A stretch of 64,000 nucleotides of DNA from Micromonospora ureilytica. Lineage in GTDB: Bacteria; Actinomycetota; Actinomycetes; Mycobacteriales; Micromonosporaceae. Position 1 is the stretch's first letter, and each line of letters begins with the position of its first letter. The DNA lies in contig NZ_JADOTX010000001.1 of assembly GCF_015751765.1 (NCBI RefSeq), forward strand, positions 310,001 through 374,000, given 5' to 3'. The notes below the pieces were generated by a model. The model was not told the DNA's origin. It ran no database searches and worked only from the letters and a program-made list of their open reading frames with translations. Positions 26,507 to 35,136 of the stretch are shown one piece after another. The position numbers and the translations under genes were made by a program.

Positions 26507-27199
26507 TCAGCGGTCGGCCATGCCGGCGCGGCGACGCAGCGCGGCCACGTCGGTCACCACGATCCGGCGGCCCTCGGTACGCAACCAGCCACGGCTCGCG
26601 AACGAGCCGATCGCCTGGTTGACGCTCTGCCGGGAACCACCGGCCATCTCGGCCAGCTGGCTCTGATTGAGCTCGATCGTGATCATCGGCGCCTGGCTCT
26701 CGCCGGCCAACCGAACCAGCGTCTTCGCCACCCGACCTGGCAGGTCGAGGAAGACGTGGTCGGCATTCTGCTCGGTGAGCCGACGGATCAGCCCGCCCAG
26801 TGAGCGCATCACCGCGTCCAGGATGCGTGGGTTGGAGTGCACCAACTCCATGAACGCGCCCCGCGAGAGCGCGAGCGCCGCGCAGTCCTCGATGGCCTCC
26901 GCCGAGGCGGACCGGGTGGACGCGTCGAGCAGGGAGACCTCACCGAGCACGTCCGGTGGACGGATAACCGACAACACGGCCCGCTCGCCGGTGGGCGCGG
27001 TGCGGAACACGGCCACCGCGCCACGGCGCAGCACGATCAGCGACTCGCCGGGGTCGTTCTCCACGAAGAGCAGTTGGCCCTTGCGGTAGGTGCGCGGAAC
27101 TGCGGCCGCGATGACGCGTTGCCGCACCTCGGGCTCCAGCCCGGCGAACATCTCAACACCCGTGAGCGCGTCACCCGGCTCTGGCAGGCGAACCTCCAC
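26507..27199 (-). CDS. Crp/Fnr-family transcriptional regulator
   Basis: The 230-residue regulator has a cyclic-nucleotide-binding beta-roll (VPRTYRKGQLLFVENDPGES, then VLRRGAVAVFRT, then VLGEVSLLD) and a C-terminal winged helix (NQSQLAEMAGGSRQSVNQAI). GTG at 27199 is chosen from the strong GGGGAGGGG site 7 nt upstream and the family-like N-terminus; the frame continues to 27388 without protein-like sequence. It may be the main cAMP-responsive regulator or respond to another effector. The nucleotidyl cyclase at 20.8-24.2 kb is close but not in the same operon. Confidence 0.88.
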   Translation of the reverse strand: MEVRLPEPGDALTGVEMFAGLEPEVRQRVIAAAVPRTYRKGQLLFVENDPGESLIVLRRGAVAVFRTAPTGERAVLSVIRPPDVLGEVSLLDASTRSASAEAIEDCAALALSRGAFMELVHSNPRILDAVMRSLGGLIRRLTEQNADHVFLDLPGRVAKTLVRLAGESQAPMITIELNQSQLAEMAGGSRQSVNQAIGSFASRGWLRTEGRRIVVTDVAALRRRAGMADR

Positions 27200-27355
27200 G
27201 GCCCAACCCCTCCCCCGGTCATGGACCACAACTCGCTCACCGGGCGAACCTGATGGGCCCCGACAAGGTGAACTGACACCGATTCGGCGTCCGGTAGCGG
27301 TACACATCAGATCATGACGGTCCGGTCGCTTGCTGTACACCCCTCGAAGCACTTC

Positions 27356-27368
27356 CGTGACCGTCACG
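27356..27368. promoter_or_regulatory. Short palindrome in the crp / RNase AS divergent region
   Basis: CGTGAC and GTCACG flank a single C. The GTGA/TCAC half-sites recall Crp sites but their spacing (3 bp) is too short for the usual GTGA-N6-TCAC, so a Crp operator is doubtful. The rest of this 269-bp region has no ORF I trust. Confidence 0.25.
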
Positions 27369-27468
27369 AGCTGCGACGTACCGTTCACGAGGTGTCGCTG
27401 CGGCTCCGCCCACCCTGGGGTGGGCCCCGCCGGGCACGGCCGTGCGGCCGTGGGCGAAGATGCCCGGA

Positions 27469-27966
27469 ATGGTCTACCGCTACTTCTACGACTGCGAGTT
27501 CATCGAGGACGGCACGACCGTCGACCTCGTCTCGATCGGTGTCGTCGACGAGTACGGCCGCGAGTTCTACGCGGTCTCCACCGAGTTCGACGACTCCCGC
27601 GCCGTGCCCTGGGTTCGACGCAACGTGCTGGACAAGTTGCCCTCCCCGGCGGACCGGGCCTGGCGCTCGCGTGAGCGCATCCGCGACGACCTGTACGACT
27701 TCCTGATGGAGCCGATTCGGGACCGTCCGGGGGAGCAGTTGGAGCTGTGGGCCTGGTTCGCCGCGTACGACCACGTGGTGCTCGCCCAGCTCTGGGGTGC
27801 GATGCCGGCGCTGCCCCGGGAGATTCCCCGCTACACCAAGGAGCTGCGGCAGCTCTGGGACGAGCGCGGTCGTCCCCCCCTGCCGGACGCGGACGCGGCC
27901 CGGCACGATGCCCTGGTCGACGCCCGGCACAATCTGGCCCGCTGGCGGGCGATGACCGCCCGTTGA
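27469..27966 (+). CDS. RNase AS, 3'-5' exoribonuclease (Rv2179c-like)
   Basis: The 165-residue DEDDh-type exoribonuclease trims 3' ends of RNA, with a preference for adenylate in the M. tuberculosis enzyme. The metal ligands are visible as YFYDCEFIED (Asp/Glu), WAWFAAYDHV (Asp) and HDALVDARHN (catalytic His/Asp). The length matches the mycobacterial protein. ATG at 27469 is chosen because homologues start directly before the RYFYD strand; ATG at 27460 is an alternative. The conserved gene order supports orthology with Rv2179c. Confidence 0.9.
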   Translation: MVYRYFYDCEFIEDGTTVDLVSIGVVDEYGREFYAVSTEFDDSRAVPWVRRNVLDKLPSPADRAWRSRERIRDDLYDFLMEPIRDRPGEQLELWAWFAAYDHVVLAQLWGAMPALPREIPRYTKELRQLWDERGRPPLPDADAARHDALVDARHNLARWRAMTAR

Positions 27967-28044
27967 GTGGTGGCCGCGCCGCCGTAGGTTTGACCGGTTC
28001 TGTCCCGGGCAACGGTTCGACCAGCCGAGCCGAGGGAGATTGCC

Positions 28045-28548
28045 ATGAGTGACCAGCCGACCAGCGCCGCGGAGGCACGCGCCCGGGTCACCGGCCTGGC
28101 CCGGGCCGCGCGGATCTGCATGCTCACCACGACTGCTCTGGACGGGCGGCAGGTGAGCCGGCCGATGGGGCTCCAGGAGGCCGAGTTCGACGGCGAGCTG
28201 TGGTTCTTCGCCTACGCCGACTCGGCCAAGGTCCGCCAGATCCGGGTGAACCCGGAGGTCAATGTCGCCTTCTCCGACCAGAAGCACAACGCGTGGGTGT
28301 CGATCTCCGGTACCGCCACCGAGGGGTTCGACCGGGCCCGCGCCGAGCAGTTGTGGAACCCGCTGCTCAAGGCGTGGTTCCCCGACGGGCTGGACACCCC
28401 CGGCCTGACGCTGATCAAGGTGCACACCAGCTCCGCCGAGTACTGGGACTCGCCGAGCAGCACCGTGGTGAACCTGCTCGGCTACGCGAAGGCCGCGGTC
28501 ACCGGTCGGCCTCCGAAGGCCGGCGAGAACCACGAGGTGACCTACTGA
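28045..28548 (+). CDS. FMN-binding split-barrel protein (general stress protein 26-like)
   Basis: The 167-residue pyridoxamine-oxidase-fold protein has CMLTTTALDGRQVSRPMG near the N-terminus and LWFFAYADSAKVRQIRVNPE, the strand-loop regions that bind FMN or F420. SDQKHNAWVSISGTA and the C-terminal SSAEYWDSPSSTVVN block are typical of the Gsp26 subgroup. The physiological substrate is unknown; redox stress protection is the usual assumption. A GAGGGAGA ribosome site precedes the ATG. Confidence 0.85.
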   Translation: MSDQPTSAAEARARVTGLARAARICMLTTTALDGRQVSRPMGLQEAEFDGELWFFAYADSAKVRQIRVNPEVNVAFSDQKHNAWVSISGTATEGFDRARAEQLWNPLLKAWFPDGLDTPGLTLIKVHTSSAEYWDSPSSTVVNLLGYAKAAVTGRPPKAGENHEVTY

Positions 28549-28708
28549 CCGGGGGTGGGTGGCCGGGGCGCGCTGTCGCCGTACCGGCGGGCCGACTACA
28601 GTTCGCAGTGACGGCCCGCCCCGGGCCGGCAACGGCGCCGATGGTCTGACCTGACACATATCCTGGGGCATATCGGGCTTTACCTGATGCTCCAGGAGGA
28701 TGCGGATC

Positions 28709-29737
28709 ATGCGTATCGGCGTGCTCACCGGCGGCGGCGACTGCCCCGGTCTCAACGCGGTCATCCGGGCGGTGGTCCGCAAGGGCGTCGCCACTTACGG
28801 TCACGAGTTCGTGGGCTTCCGGGACGGCTGGAAGGGCCCGCTCGAGGGTCTGTCCCGGCCCCTGGGTATCGCCGACGTCCGCGGCATCCTGCCCCGCGGC
28901 GGCACCATCCTCGGCTCGTCCCGGACCAACCCGTTCAAGATCGAGAACGGCGTCGAGCGGATCAAGGACAACCTTGCCGCCCAGGGCGTGGACGCGCTGA
29001 TCGCGATCGGCGGCGAGGACACCCTCGGCGTTGCCACCAAGCTCTACGAGCTGGGCGTGCACGTCGTCGGCGTGCCGAAGACGATCGACAACGACCTCGG
29101 CGCCACCGACTACACCTTCGGTTTCGACACCGCGGTCAACATCGCGATGGAGGCCATCGACCGCCTGCACACCACCGCGGAGAGCCACCACCGCACCCTG
29201 GTCGTCGAAGTGATGGGCCGGCACGCCGGCTGGATCGCCCTGCACGCCGGCCTGGCCGGCGGCGCCAACGTGATCCTGCTGCCCGAGCGCCAGTTCGACG
29301 TCGACCAGGTGGCCGGCTACGTCGAGAAGCGCTTCCAGCACCAGTACGCCCCGATCGTCGTGGTCGCCGAGGGCGCCCAGCCGCTCGACGGCCAGATGGT
29401 CCTCGCCAACCAGGAGCTCGACTCGTTCGGCCACGTCCGCCTCGGCGGCATCGGCCAGTGGCTCGCCGAGCAGCTGGAGGCCAAGACCGGCAAGGAGGCC
29501 CGCACCGTGGTGCTGGGCCACATCCAGCGCGGTGGCACCCCGACCGCCTTCGACCGGGTGCTCGCCACCCGCCTGGGCCTGCAGGCCATCGACGCCGTCA
29601 ACGACGGCGACTGGGGCAAGATGGTCGCGATGCAGAGCACCGACATCGTCCGGGTGCCCCTCGCGGAGGCCACCCGCGAGCTGAAGACCGTGCCGCTGGA
29701 GCGGTACGCCGAGGCCGAGGTCTTCTTCGGCAGCTGA
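28709..29737 (+). CDS. pfp: 6-phosphofructokinase with PPi-dependent signature
   Basis: The 342-residue enzyme phosphorylates fructose-6-phosphate. Motifs are GVLTGGGDCPGLN, GGEDT, VPKTIDNDLGATDYTFGFDTA, MGRHAGWIA and GHIQRGGTPTAFDR. In E. coli numbering residue 104 is Asp and residue 124 is Lys (GGEDT and VPKT), the pair that marks pyrophosphate-dependent PFKs; ATP enzymes have Gly at 104. The sequence closely resembles the Amycolatopsis methanolica PPi-PFK I remember. ATG at 28709 is chosen because AGGAGG is 9 nt upstream; ATG 28700 abuts that site. A PPi enzyme would run reversibly. Confidence 0.9.
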   Translation: MRIGVLTGGGDCPGLNAVIRAVVRKGVATYGHEFVGFRDGWKGPLEGLSRPLGIADVRGILPRGGTILGSSRTNPFKIENGVERIKDNLAAQGVDALIAIGGEDTLGVATKLYELGVHVVGVPKTIDNDLGATDYTFGFDTAVNIAMEAIDRLHTTAESHHRTLVVEVMGRHAGWIALHAGLAGGANVILLPERQFDVDQVAGYVEKRFQHQYAPIVVVAEGAQPLDGQMVLANQELDSFGHVRLGGIGQWLAEQLEAKTGKEARTVVLGHIQRGGTPTAFDRVLATRLGLQAIDAVNDGDWGKMVAMQSTDIVRVPLAEATRELKTVPLERYAEAEVFFGS

Positions 29738-29809
29738 TCGAACGTCGGCGGCGCGGCGGGCCTGCGGGTCCGCCGCGCCGCGACCCAATGCGAGGGGGTA
29801 CGGGCCGAC

Positions 29810-30628
29810 ATGTCAGCCGGGGTGCACACAGTCGCGGTGATCGGCGCGGGCAAGATCGGTGAGCTGATGCTCTCCGGTCTGCTGCGCTCGGGATGGCCGG
29901 TGGACCGGCTGCTGGCCACCGCCCGTCGGCCCGCTCGCGCCGAGGAGCTGACCGCCCGTTACGGCGTACGGGTGGTCGACAACCTGATCGCTGTGGACGA
30001 GGCCGCGGTGCTCGCCGTCTCGGTGAAGCCGCAGGACGCCGCCGCGCTCCTCGACGAGATCGGCCCCAAGGTGCCGGCCGACAAGCTCGTCATCTCGCTC
30101 TGCGCCGGTCTGCCCACCAGCTTCTTCAGTCGCCGGTTGCCCGAGGGGACCCCTGTGGTGCGGGTGATGACCAACACCCCGGCGCTCGTCGACCAGGCGA
30201 TGACCGCGATCTCCGCCGGCGCGTACGCCACCGGGGAGCACCTGACGTTGGCCGAGGAGATGTTCAAGCCGCTCGGCCAGACGATCCGGGTGCCCGAGTC
30301 GCAGCAGGACGCGGTCACCGCGCTCTCCGGCTCCGGCCCGGCCTACTTCTACCTGCTGGTCGAAGCCATGATCGATGCGGGGATCCTGCTCGGGCTGCCC
30401 CGCCAGGTGGCGCACGAGTTGATCGTGCAGACCGCGATCGGGTCGGCGGTGATGCTGCGCGACTCCGGCGAGCACCCGGTCAAGCTGCGCGAGGCGGTCA
30501 CCTCGCCGGCCGGCACCACCATCTCCGCGATCCGTGAGCTGGAGAAGCACGGCGTACGCGCGGCGCTGCTCGCCGCGCTCGAGGCCGCCCGGGATCGCGC
30601 CCGCGAGCTGGCGGCACAGGCCGACTGA
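29810..30628 (+). CDS. proC: Pyrroline-5-carboxylate reductase
   Basis: The 272-residue enzyme reduces pyrroline-5-carboxylate to proline with NAD(P)H. The Rossmann motif is VIGAGKIGELMLSGL. The C-terminal P5CR signature is intact from ALSGSGPAYFYLLVEAM through REAVTSPAGTTISAI. GLPRQVAHELIVQTAIGSAV forms the dimer helix. Length and motifs are canonical. It follows pfp by 72 bp and may be separately expressed. Confidence 0.94.
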   Translation: MSAGVHTVAVIGAGKIGELMLSGLLRSGWPVDRLLATARRPARAEELTARYGVRVVDNLIAVDEAAVLAVSVKPQDAAALLDEIGPKVPADKLVISLCAGLPTSFFSRRLPEGTPVVRVMTNTPALVDQAMTAISAGAYATGEHLTLAEEMFKPLGQTIRVPESQQDAVTALSGSGPAYFYLLVEAMIDAGILLGLPRQVAHELIVQTAIGSAVMLRDSGEHPVKLREAVTSPAGTTISAIRELEKHGVRAALLAALEAARDRARELAAQAD

Positions 30629-30685
30629 ACGTTCGGGCGCATCGCGCTGAACCGTTCCGGGCACGTTGCGGGGCCGTGCGTGCCG

Positions 30686-30700
30686 CATACTGGCCCGGTG
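30686..30700 (+). promoter_or_regulatory. -10-like hexamer immediately before a leaderless start
   Basis: CATACT (30686-30691) is followed by 6 nt and then the GTG at 30698, with no Shine-Dalgarno. This is the expected geometry for transcription starting at the start codon. Confidence 0.45.
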
Positions 30701-31048
30701 TTCACACTTGCCCAGGCCCGGCACCTGGTGGCCACTCTGCAGCCGCGCGTCGACGAGTTGATCCGGGTCCGGGCCGACCTCGCCGAGCTGCGCGTCGACC
30801 TGGCCGACCACGGCATGAGCACGCTCGGCGGGCTGGCCGAGGTGAAGGCGCTGGAGGCTCGGCTGCACGCCGTCGTCGACGAGCTGCACCAGCACGACAT
30901 CCAGGTCAAGGGCATCGCTCCGGTGCTGCTCGACTTCCCCGGCGAGCGGGACGGCCGTGCCGTGCTCTGGTGCTGGCTGGAAGGCGACTCCGACGTGCGC
31001 TGGTACCACCGGGCCGAGTGCGGCTTCGCCGGCCGCCGCCCCCTCTGA
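30698..31048 (+). CDS. DUF2203 family protein
   Basis: The 116-residue protein matches DUF2203: an N-terminal FTLAQARHLVATLQPRVDEL helix, a long coiled region, then VKGIAPVLLDFP and the C-terminal HRAECGFAGRRPL signature. The function of the family is unknown. GTG at 30698 is chosen as a leaderless start 6 nt after a -10-like hexamer; an ATG-less extension to 30680 lacks support. It converges on the sortase gene with a 1-nt gap. Confidence 0.8.
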   Translation: MFTLAQARHLVATLQPRVDELIRVRADLAELRVDLADHGMSTLGGLAEVKALEARLHAVVDELHQHDIQVKGIAPVLLDFPGERDGRAVLWCWLEGDSDVRWYHRAECGFAGRRPL

Positions 31049-31049
31049 C

Positions 31050-31730
31050 TCAGCCAGCCGCGGACGTCGGCAGGATCGGGTCGGGGGCCTCGGTCACCGC
31101 GAAAACCACCACGTTGTCGACGTAGTGGCCCCGCCGCCGGTCGAAGTCGCCCCCGCAGGTGACCAGGCGCAGCTCCGCGCGGGGCGTCGGCCCGTAGACC
31201 ACGTCCGTCGGAAACCGGTCCTTTCGGGTACGCAGCGACCCGGTCACCCGGAACGACAACCGCTGCCCGCCGCGCCACACCTGCACGAGGTCGCCGGGCC
31301 GTAGCTCGCCGAGCCGGGCGAAGACCGCCGGGCCGCGTCGTGAGTCCAGATGCCCGGCGAGTACGGCCGGGCCGGTGTCGCCCGGTGCCGGGCCACCGCC
31401 GTACCAGCCAGCGGTGTGGAAGTCGGTCGGCGGGATCAGCACGCCGGCGCGGTCCAGACCCAGCACGGTGAGCGGTGAGTCGACGTCGATGCGCGGTACG
31501 CGTACCCGCGTGGGTGGACCCTGTGGCGCGGGCACGGCGGCCACCGACGGGCAGTCGTCGTCGCAGCCGGGGTGCCAGCTCGCCACCGGCGGTGGTGGGC
31601 CGGTGGTGGTGGCCAGCCCGACCCCGGTGCCGGCGGCCAGGCAGACCGCCGCGCCGGCCGCGACCAGCGCGGCCAGCGGTATCCGACGGTCACGGTGCCG
31701 CCGGATCGACGGGTCCGGCCCGGCGCTCAC
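31050..31730 (-). CDS. Class F sortase
   Basis: The 226-residue protein has an N-terminal membrane anchor (PLAALVAAGAAVCLAAGTG) and a sortase beta-barrel. The catalytic His is in VLAGHLDSR, the Cys in LRLVTCGGDF and the Arg in DRRRGHYVDNVVV. Sortases cleave a C-terminal sorting signal and join proteins to the cell wall; class F is common in actinobacteria. The GTG start overlaps the stop of the DUF4397 gene (GTGA), so the two are co-translated and the neighbour may be its substrate or partner. Confidence 0.88.
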   Translation of the reverse strand: MSAGPDPSIRRHRDRRIPLAALVAAGAAVCLAAGTGVGLATTTGPPPPVASWHPGCDDDCPSVAAVPAPQGPPTRVRVPRIDVDSPLTVLGLDRAGVLIPPTDFHTAGWYGGGPAPGDTGPAVLAGHLDSRRGPAVFARLGELRPGDLVQVWRGGQRLSFRVTGSLRTRKDRFPTDVVYGPTPRAELRLVTCGGDFDRRRGHYVDNVVVFAVTEAPDPILPTSAAG

Positions 31731-32596
31731 CAGGTGGTGCGCCGCCGCCGACGCCAGAGCAGCAGGGCCACCGCGCCGGCCGCCGCGGCCAGACCGCCGG
31801 CCACCAGGGGATACGCGTCGAGCCCCGCCCCGGCGATGCCACCGGCGCCGGTGTCCACCCCGCCGGCCGGGACGACTGTGCCGCCCTCGGCGTCGCGGCG
31901 CAGTTCGGCGGTGAGCCCGCCCTGCTTCGCGTCGAGCACCAGCAGCGAGTAGACCGCACCGCCGGTGAGCCGCACCTCGGCGTCGGTGCTCGGCCCGCCG
32001 GCACCGGTCAGCTTCAGCCGCCAACTGCCCGGCTCGACCTGCTGGTAGTCGGTCGTGGTGGCGAACTGCACCCCGTCGGCGATCATCGGGCCGTCGGCGG
32101 CGGCCACGTCGAGCACCGGGGTCCGCACCGACGCCTGCACGACCCGCACCTTGGCGCGGCCGTCCGTGGGGGCGCTGAGGTCGTCGTTGAGCACCCGCAG
32201 GCCGAGGTCCGCGTGCCGGCCGACACCGGCGACGGTGTAGGCGTCGCCGCTGGTCACCGCGACCTCGGTGGTGAGCACCGGGGGATCGCTGGCGGGTGCG
32301 CCGGCCTCGCGCATGGCCACCGCGTACCGGCCCGGAGCGAGTTCGAGGTAGTCGGAGACCACGCCGTAGCCGACCCCGGGAAAGACCCGCGGCTTCGCCT
32401 CGCCGGGTGCGGCCAGGTAGACGTCCACCGCCGGGGTGTCCGGGGAGAGGTGCGCGAGCCGGACGTATCCGACGGTGTCCGCGCCGGTCGCGGCGTTCGC
32501 AGGGATCGGAATGGCGGCGGTGGCGAGGGCGGTGCCGAGCAGGAGCGCGCCGGAGCCGGCCAGCAGCCGGCGGGGCACGGTACGGAGCGTGTGCAT
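31727..32596 (-). CDS. Secreted DUF4397 domain protein with C-terminal anchor
   Basis: The 289-residue protein has a signal peptide (about 1-36, ending ANA-ATG), two DUF4397 beta-sandwich units (VRLAHLSPDTPAVDVYLAAP, then VRVVQASVRTPVLDVAAADG), a Gly/Ala-rich linker, one hydrophobic helix and a WRRRRRTTW tail. That C-terminus looks like a cell-wall sorting signal but I find no LPxTG; the residues before the helix are GLDAYPLVAGG. ATG 32596 has a GGAGG ribosome site. It overlaps the sortase gene, a pairing common in actinobacteria. A surface role is inferred. Confidence 0.85.
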   Translation of the reverse strand: MHTLRTVPRRLLAGSGALLLGTALATAAIPIPANAATGADTVGYVRLAHLSPDTPAVDVYLAAPGEAKPRVFPGVGYGVVSDYLELAPGRYAVAMREAGAPASDPPVLTTEVAVTSGDAYTVAGVGRHADLGLRVLNDDLSAPTDGRAKVRVVQASVRTPVLDVAAADGPMIADGVQFATTTDYQQVEPGSWRLKLTGAGGPSTDAEVRLTGGAVYSLLVLDAKQGGLTAELRRDAEGGTVVPAGGVDTGAGGIAGAGLDAYPLVAGGLAAAAGAVALLLWRRRRRTTW

Positions 32597-32815
32597 GTCG
32601 CCTCCGGGGGCACGTTCGGTGAGCGGGCGGCAACCCAGAGAACAGGGTCCCGTGAACAGGACTGCGGCGCAAGTTGCCACAGCGATGTTTTTGCCGGCTG
32701 TCGTTACCGATCTCAAGGAGCGAGGAGGCCGAACAGGTCGGGGACTCCGCCGGGCCCGGACGCGGCCGCTGACCCCCGGACGCCGCTCGGGGCCATCGCG
32801 GACGTCGTGCTCGTC

Positions 32816-32821
32816 TATTCT
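32816..32821 (+). promoter_or_regulatory. -10 element of a leaderless mannosyltransferase transcript
   Basis: TATTCT lies 6 nt upstream of the ATG at 32828 and no Shine-Dalgarno is present, so transcription probably begins at the start codon. No clear -35 is seen. Confidence 0.5.
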
Positions 32822-32827
32822 CGGGCG

Positions 32828-34429
32828 ATGCGGGATCGCCGGGTGGCCCTGGCGTGGGCGGCCTTCGTCGTCGTCGCGCTGGTGTCCGGTGTGTTCGTTC
32901 TGCATCGGCCGGATCGCCTCTCCGACCTGCACATCTACTACGGTGCGCTGTCCGACCTGCGCGCCGGCAAGCCGCTGTACGGGTATGAGGCGGAGAACGG
33001 CGGTCCGTTCACCTATCCGCCGTTCGCCGCTCTCGTGCTGTGGCCGATCACCTTCGTCAGCGAGGGCGTACTCCAGGGGATCTGGCTGGTGGCGACGTGC
33101 GCGACGGTCGTCGCCATCGCCGGGTCGGTGGGTGTCGCGCTGACCACCCGACGTTCCCGGCGCCCGCTCGTCGTGGCGCTTGCGGCCACCGCGCTGATGC
33201 TCTCCGCGCCGGTGCAGAGCAACCTGCGCTTCGGGCAGGTCAGCATCTTCATCGTGTTGATGGCCCTGCTCGACGGGCTGGGCGTCGTCCCACCCCGGCT
33301 GCGCGGGACGCTGGTCGGGGTGGCCGCGGCGATCAAGCTCACCCCGCTGCTGTTCGTGGTCTACTTCCTCGCCGTCGGGCGCTACCGCGACGCCGGCCGG
33401 TCGGCGGCCACGTTCGTGGCCTGCGCGGGGCTCGCCGCGATCGTGCTGCCCGGGGAGAGTTGGTCCTACTGGACCGAAACCGTGCGGCAGACCTCGCGAA
33501 TCGGCAACCTGGCGTCGCTGGGCAACCAGTCCCTGCACGGAATGTTGCTGCGCGTCGGTGTGGACGAGACGGCGCTGCCAGTGCTCTGGGCGAGCCTGGT
33601 GGCACTGATCTGCGCGGCGGCGTTGCTGCGGGCCCGACAGTTGACGCGGCAGGGCCGCCCCGGGCACGCCGCCGTGCTCGTCGGCTGCGCCACAGTGGCC
33701 GCGTCCCCGGTGTCCTGGACCCACCACCAGGTGTGGCCGGTGCTCGCCGCGATGCTGCTGATCGGCGCGTCCGGCGTCACCCAGCGGGCGTCCGGCGCGG
33801 CGCTGCTCGCCGCCATGGTCGTCTCGTTGGGCGCCGTGCTCAGCCCGATCTCGACGCGGCCGGGGGTGCAGTTCCTCTTCGAGAACGCCCGTGCCGTCGG
33901 GGTGTGCGTTCTGTGCCTCGTCGGCTTCGGCGGGGTCGCGGTTGCCGCCCAGCGCACGAGCAGACGACCGGCTGCCGGCCGTGCCTGGCTGCGGGTGGGC
34001 GTCACGGCCACTGTGGCGCTCGCGTTCTTTGCCGTGCAGCCACTGCCGGCCGGAGCCGACCCCACCTTCAAGGCGTACACCCTCGACGACGTGGCCAACC
34101 CGCGATACTTCTTCGTCTGCCGTGGTCCGGCCGAATGCGCCGCCTACGCCACCGACGTGCCGGTCACCTTCGGCACCCGCGCCGAGAAGACCAAGGTCCG
34201 GGTCAACGGCGTGGTCGCCCCACAGGTGACCCGCCTGGAGTACTACTCCGCGCCGGGTGGAGCGCCCCGGGCCATTCCGCTGCTCGCCGCGTACCCGGGT
34301 TCGCGTACCTTCTCGTTCCGGTCCGCGACGATGGCCCACGGTCGGCTCGTCGCGTACGCCTCGGACGGACAGCCGATCGCCAGCTTCGACGACGAACTCG
34401 CCGCCGCCCTCCGCACGACCGCCCGGTAG
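32828..34429 (+). CDS. GT87 polyprenol-phosphate-mannose alpha-mannosyltransferase
   Basis: The 533-residue polytopic GT-C enzyme has about ten membrane helices. An N-terminal luminal loop carries the catalytic acidic residue (RLSDLHIYYGALSDLRAGKP), followed by ENGGPFTYPPFAALVLWP and QSNLRFGQVSIFIV, typical of GT87. Such enzymes add alpha-1,2-mannose to lipomannan or similar glycans outside the cell. The family member in the matching M. tuberculosis region is Rv2181. After the last helix (about residue 400) there is a ~130-residue soluble extension (FKAYTLDDVANPRYFFVCRG onward) with paired cysteines. The start is leaderless-type. Confidence 0.85.
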   Translation: MRDRRVALAWAAFVVVALVSGVFVLHRPDRLSDLHIYYGALSDLRAGKPLYGYEAENGGPFTYPPFAALVLWPITFVSEGVLQGIWLVATCATVVAIAGSVGVALTTRRSRRPLVVALAATALMLSAPVQSNLRFGQVSIFIVLMALLDGLGVVPPRLRGTLVGVAAAIKLTPLLFVVYFLAVGRYRDAGRSAATFVACAGLAAIVLPGESWSYWTETVRQTSRIGNLASLGNQSLHGMLLRVGVDETALPVLWASLVALICAAALLRARQLTRQGRPGHAAVLVGCATVAASPVSWTHHQVWPVLAAMLLIGASGVTQRASGAALLAAMVVSLGAVLSPISTRPGVQFLFENARAVGVCVLCLVGFGGVAVAAQRTSRRPAAGRAWLRVGVTATVALAFFAVQPLPAGADPTFKAYTLDDVANPRYFFVCRGPAECAAYATDVPVTFGTRAEKTKVRVNGVVAPQVTRLEYYSAPGGAPRAIPLLAAYPGSRTFSFRSATMAHGRLVAYASDGQPIASFDDELAAALRTTAR

Positions 34430-34461
34430 GCGATCGCGGGCAGGGCGGCGGCTGGCGTTGC

Positions 34462-35136
34462 TCAGCGGGTGGCGGCGGCTAGGGCGGCGCGCAGTTTCGC
34501 TGCGTCGCCCGGGGCCGGGTGCTCCCAGTCGGTCGGGCTGGCGGAGTAGAGCGTGCCGTACGCCGGCGTGTCCGGCTGGTAGCGCCACCCCTCGGCCAAC
34601 GAGCCGGCGTCGACCGCGTCGTAGCCGATCCGGTCCAGGAAGGCGGTCACCTCGGCCTTCGCGGCGGCATCGTCGCCGGCGATCGCGAGGGCGCTGCGGT
34701 CGGCCGCACCGGATGGCCGGGGGAGCGCGGCCAGGCCCTTGAAGTAGATGTTGTTGAAGACCTTGACCACCCGCGACTCCGGCAGGTGCCGCTGGAGCAA
34801 CTCGCTGCTGGTGACCTCGCCCGAGTCCAGTTCCGGGAAGGTCCCATCGCGCTGCGGGTAGTAGTTGTTGGTGTCGATGACGACCTTGCCGACCAGCGGC
34901 TCCACGGGCACCGCGCGGTACGCCTTCAGCGGCACACTGACCACCACCAGGTCGCCGACCTGCGCCGCATCCTGCGTGGTGCCGGCGCTGGCGTGCTCGC
35001 CCAGGGTCTCGACCAGGTCGGTGAGGGTTTCCGGGCCCCGCGAATTGCTCAGCACCACGTCGTAGCCCGCGTCGACGGCCAGCCGGGCCAGGGTGCCGCC
35101 GATGTTGCCGCTGCCGATCAGTCCCACAGTTGTCAT
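34462..35136 (-). CDS. NADPH-dependent F420-reductase-like oxidoreductase
   Basis: The 224-residue protein has a dinucleotide-binding motif (VGLIGSGNIGGTLARLAV) with SNSRGPETL after strand 2, typical of NADP preference. VVKVFNNIYFKGLAAL and AIAGDDAAAKAEVTAFLDRI are seen in F420H2:NADP oxidoreductase-like proteins (YhdN/NpdG group). The C-terminal region is YQPDTPAYGTLYSAS. The true substrate could be F420 or another small molecule. ATG 35136 has a GGGGA ribosome site. Confidence 0.82.
   Translation of the reverse strand: MTTVGLIGSGNIGGTLARLAVDAGYDVVLSNSRGPETLTDLVETLGEHASAGTTQDAAQVGDLVVVSVPLKAYRAVPVEPLVGKVVIDTNNYYPQRDGTFPELDSGEVTSSELLQRHLPESRVVKVFNNIYFKGLAALPRPSGAADRSALAIAGDDAAAKAEVTAFLDRIGYDAVDAGSLAEGWRYQPDTPAYGTLYSASPTDWEHPAPGDAAKLRAALAAATR

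Noticed and set aside
27408..27425. GCCCACCC/GGGTGGGC palindrome before RNase AS
   Set aside because: The loop is only 2 nt and there is no T-tract; likely GC-rich chance symmetry.
32596..32720. ECF-sigma promoter for the DUF4397-sortase unit (GGCAAC with a distant TGTTC)
   Set aside because: Only a loose match; many such pairs arise by chance in GC-rich DNA.
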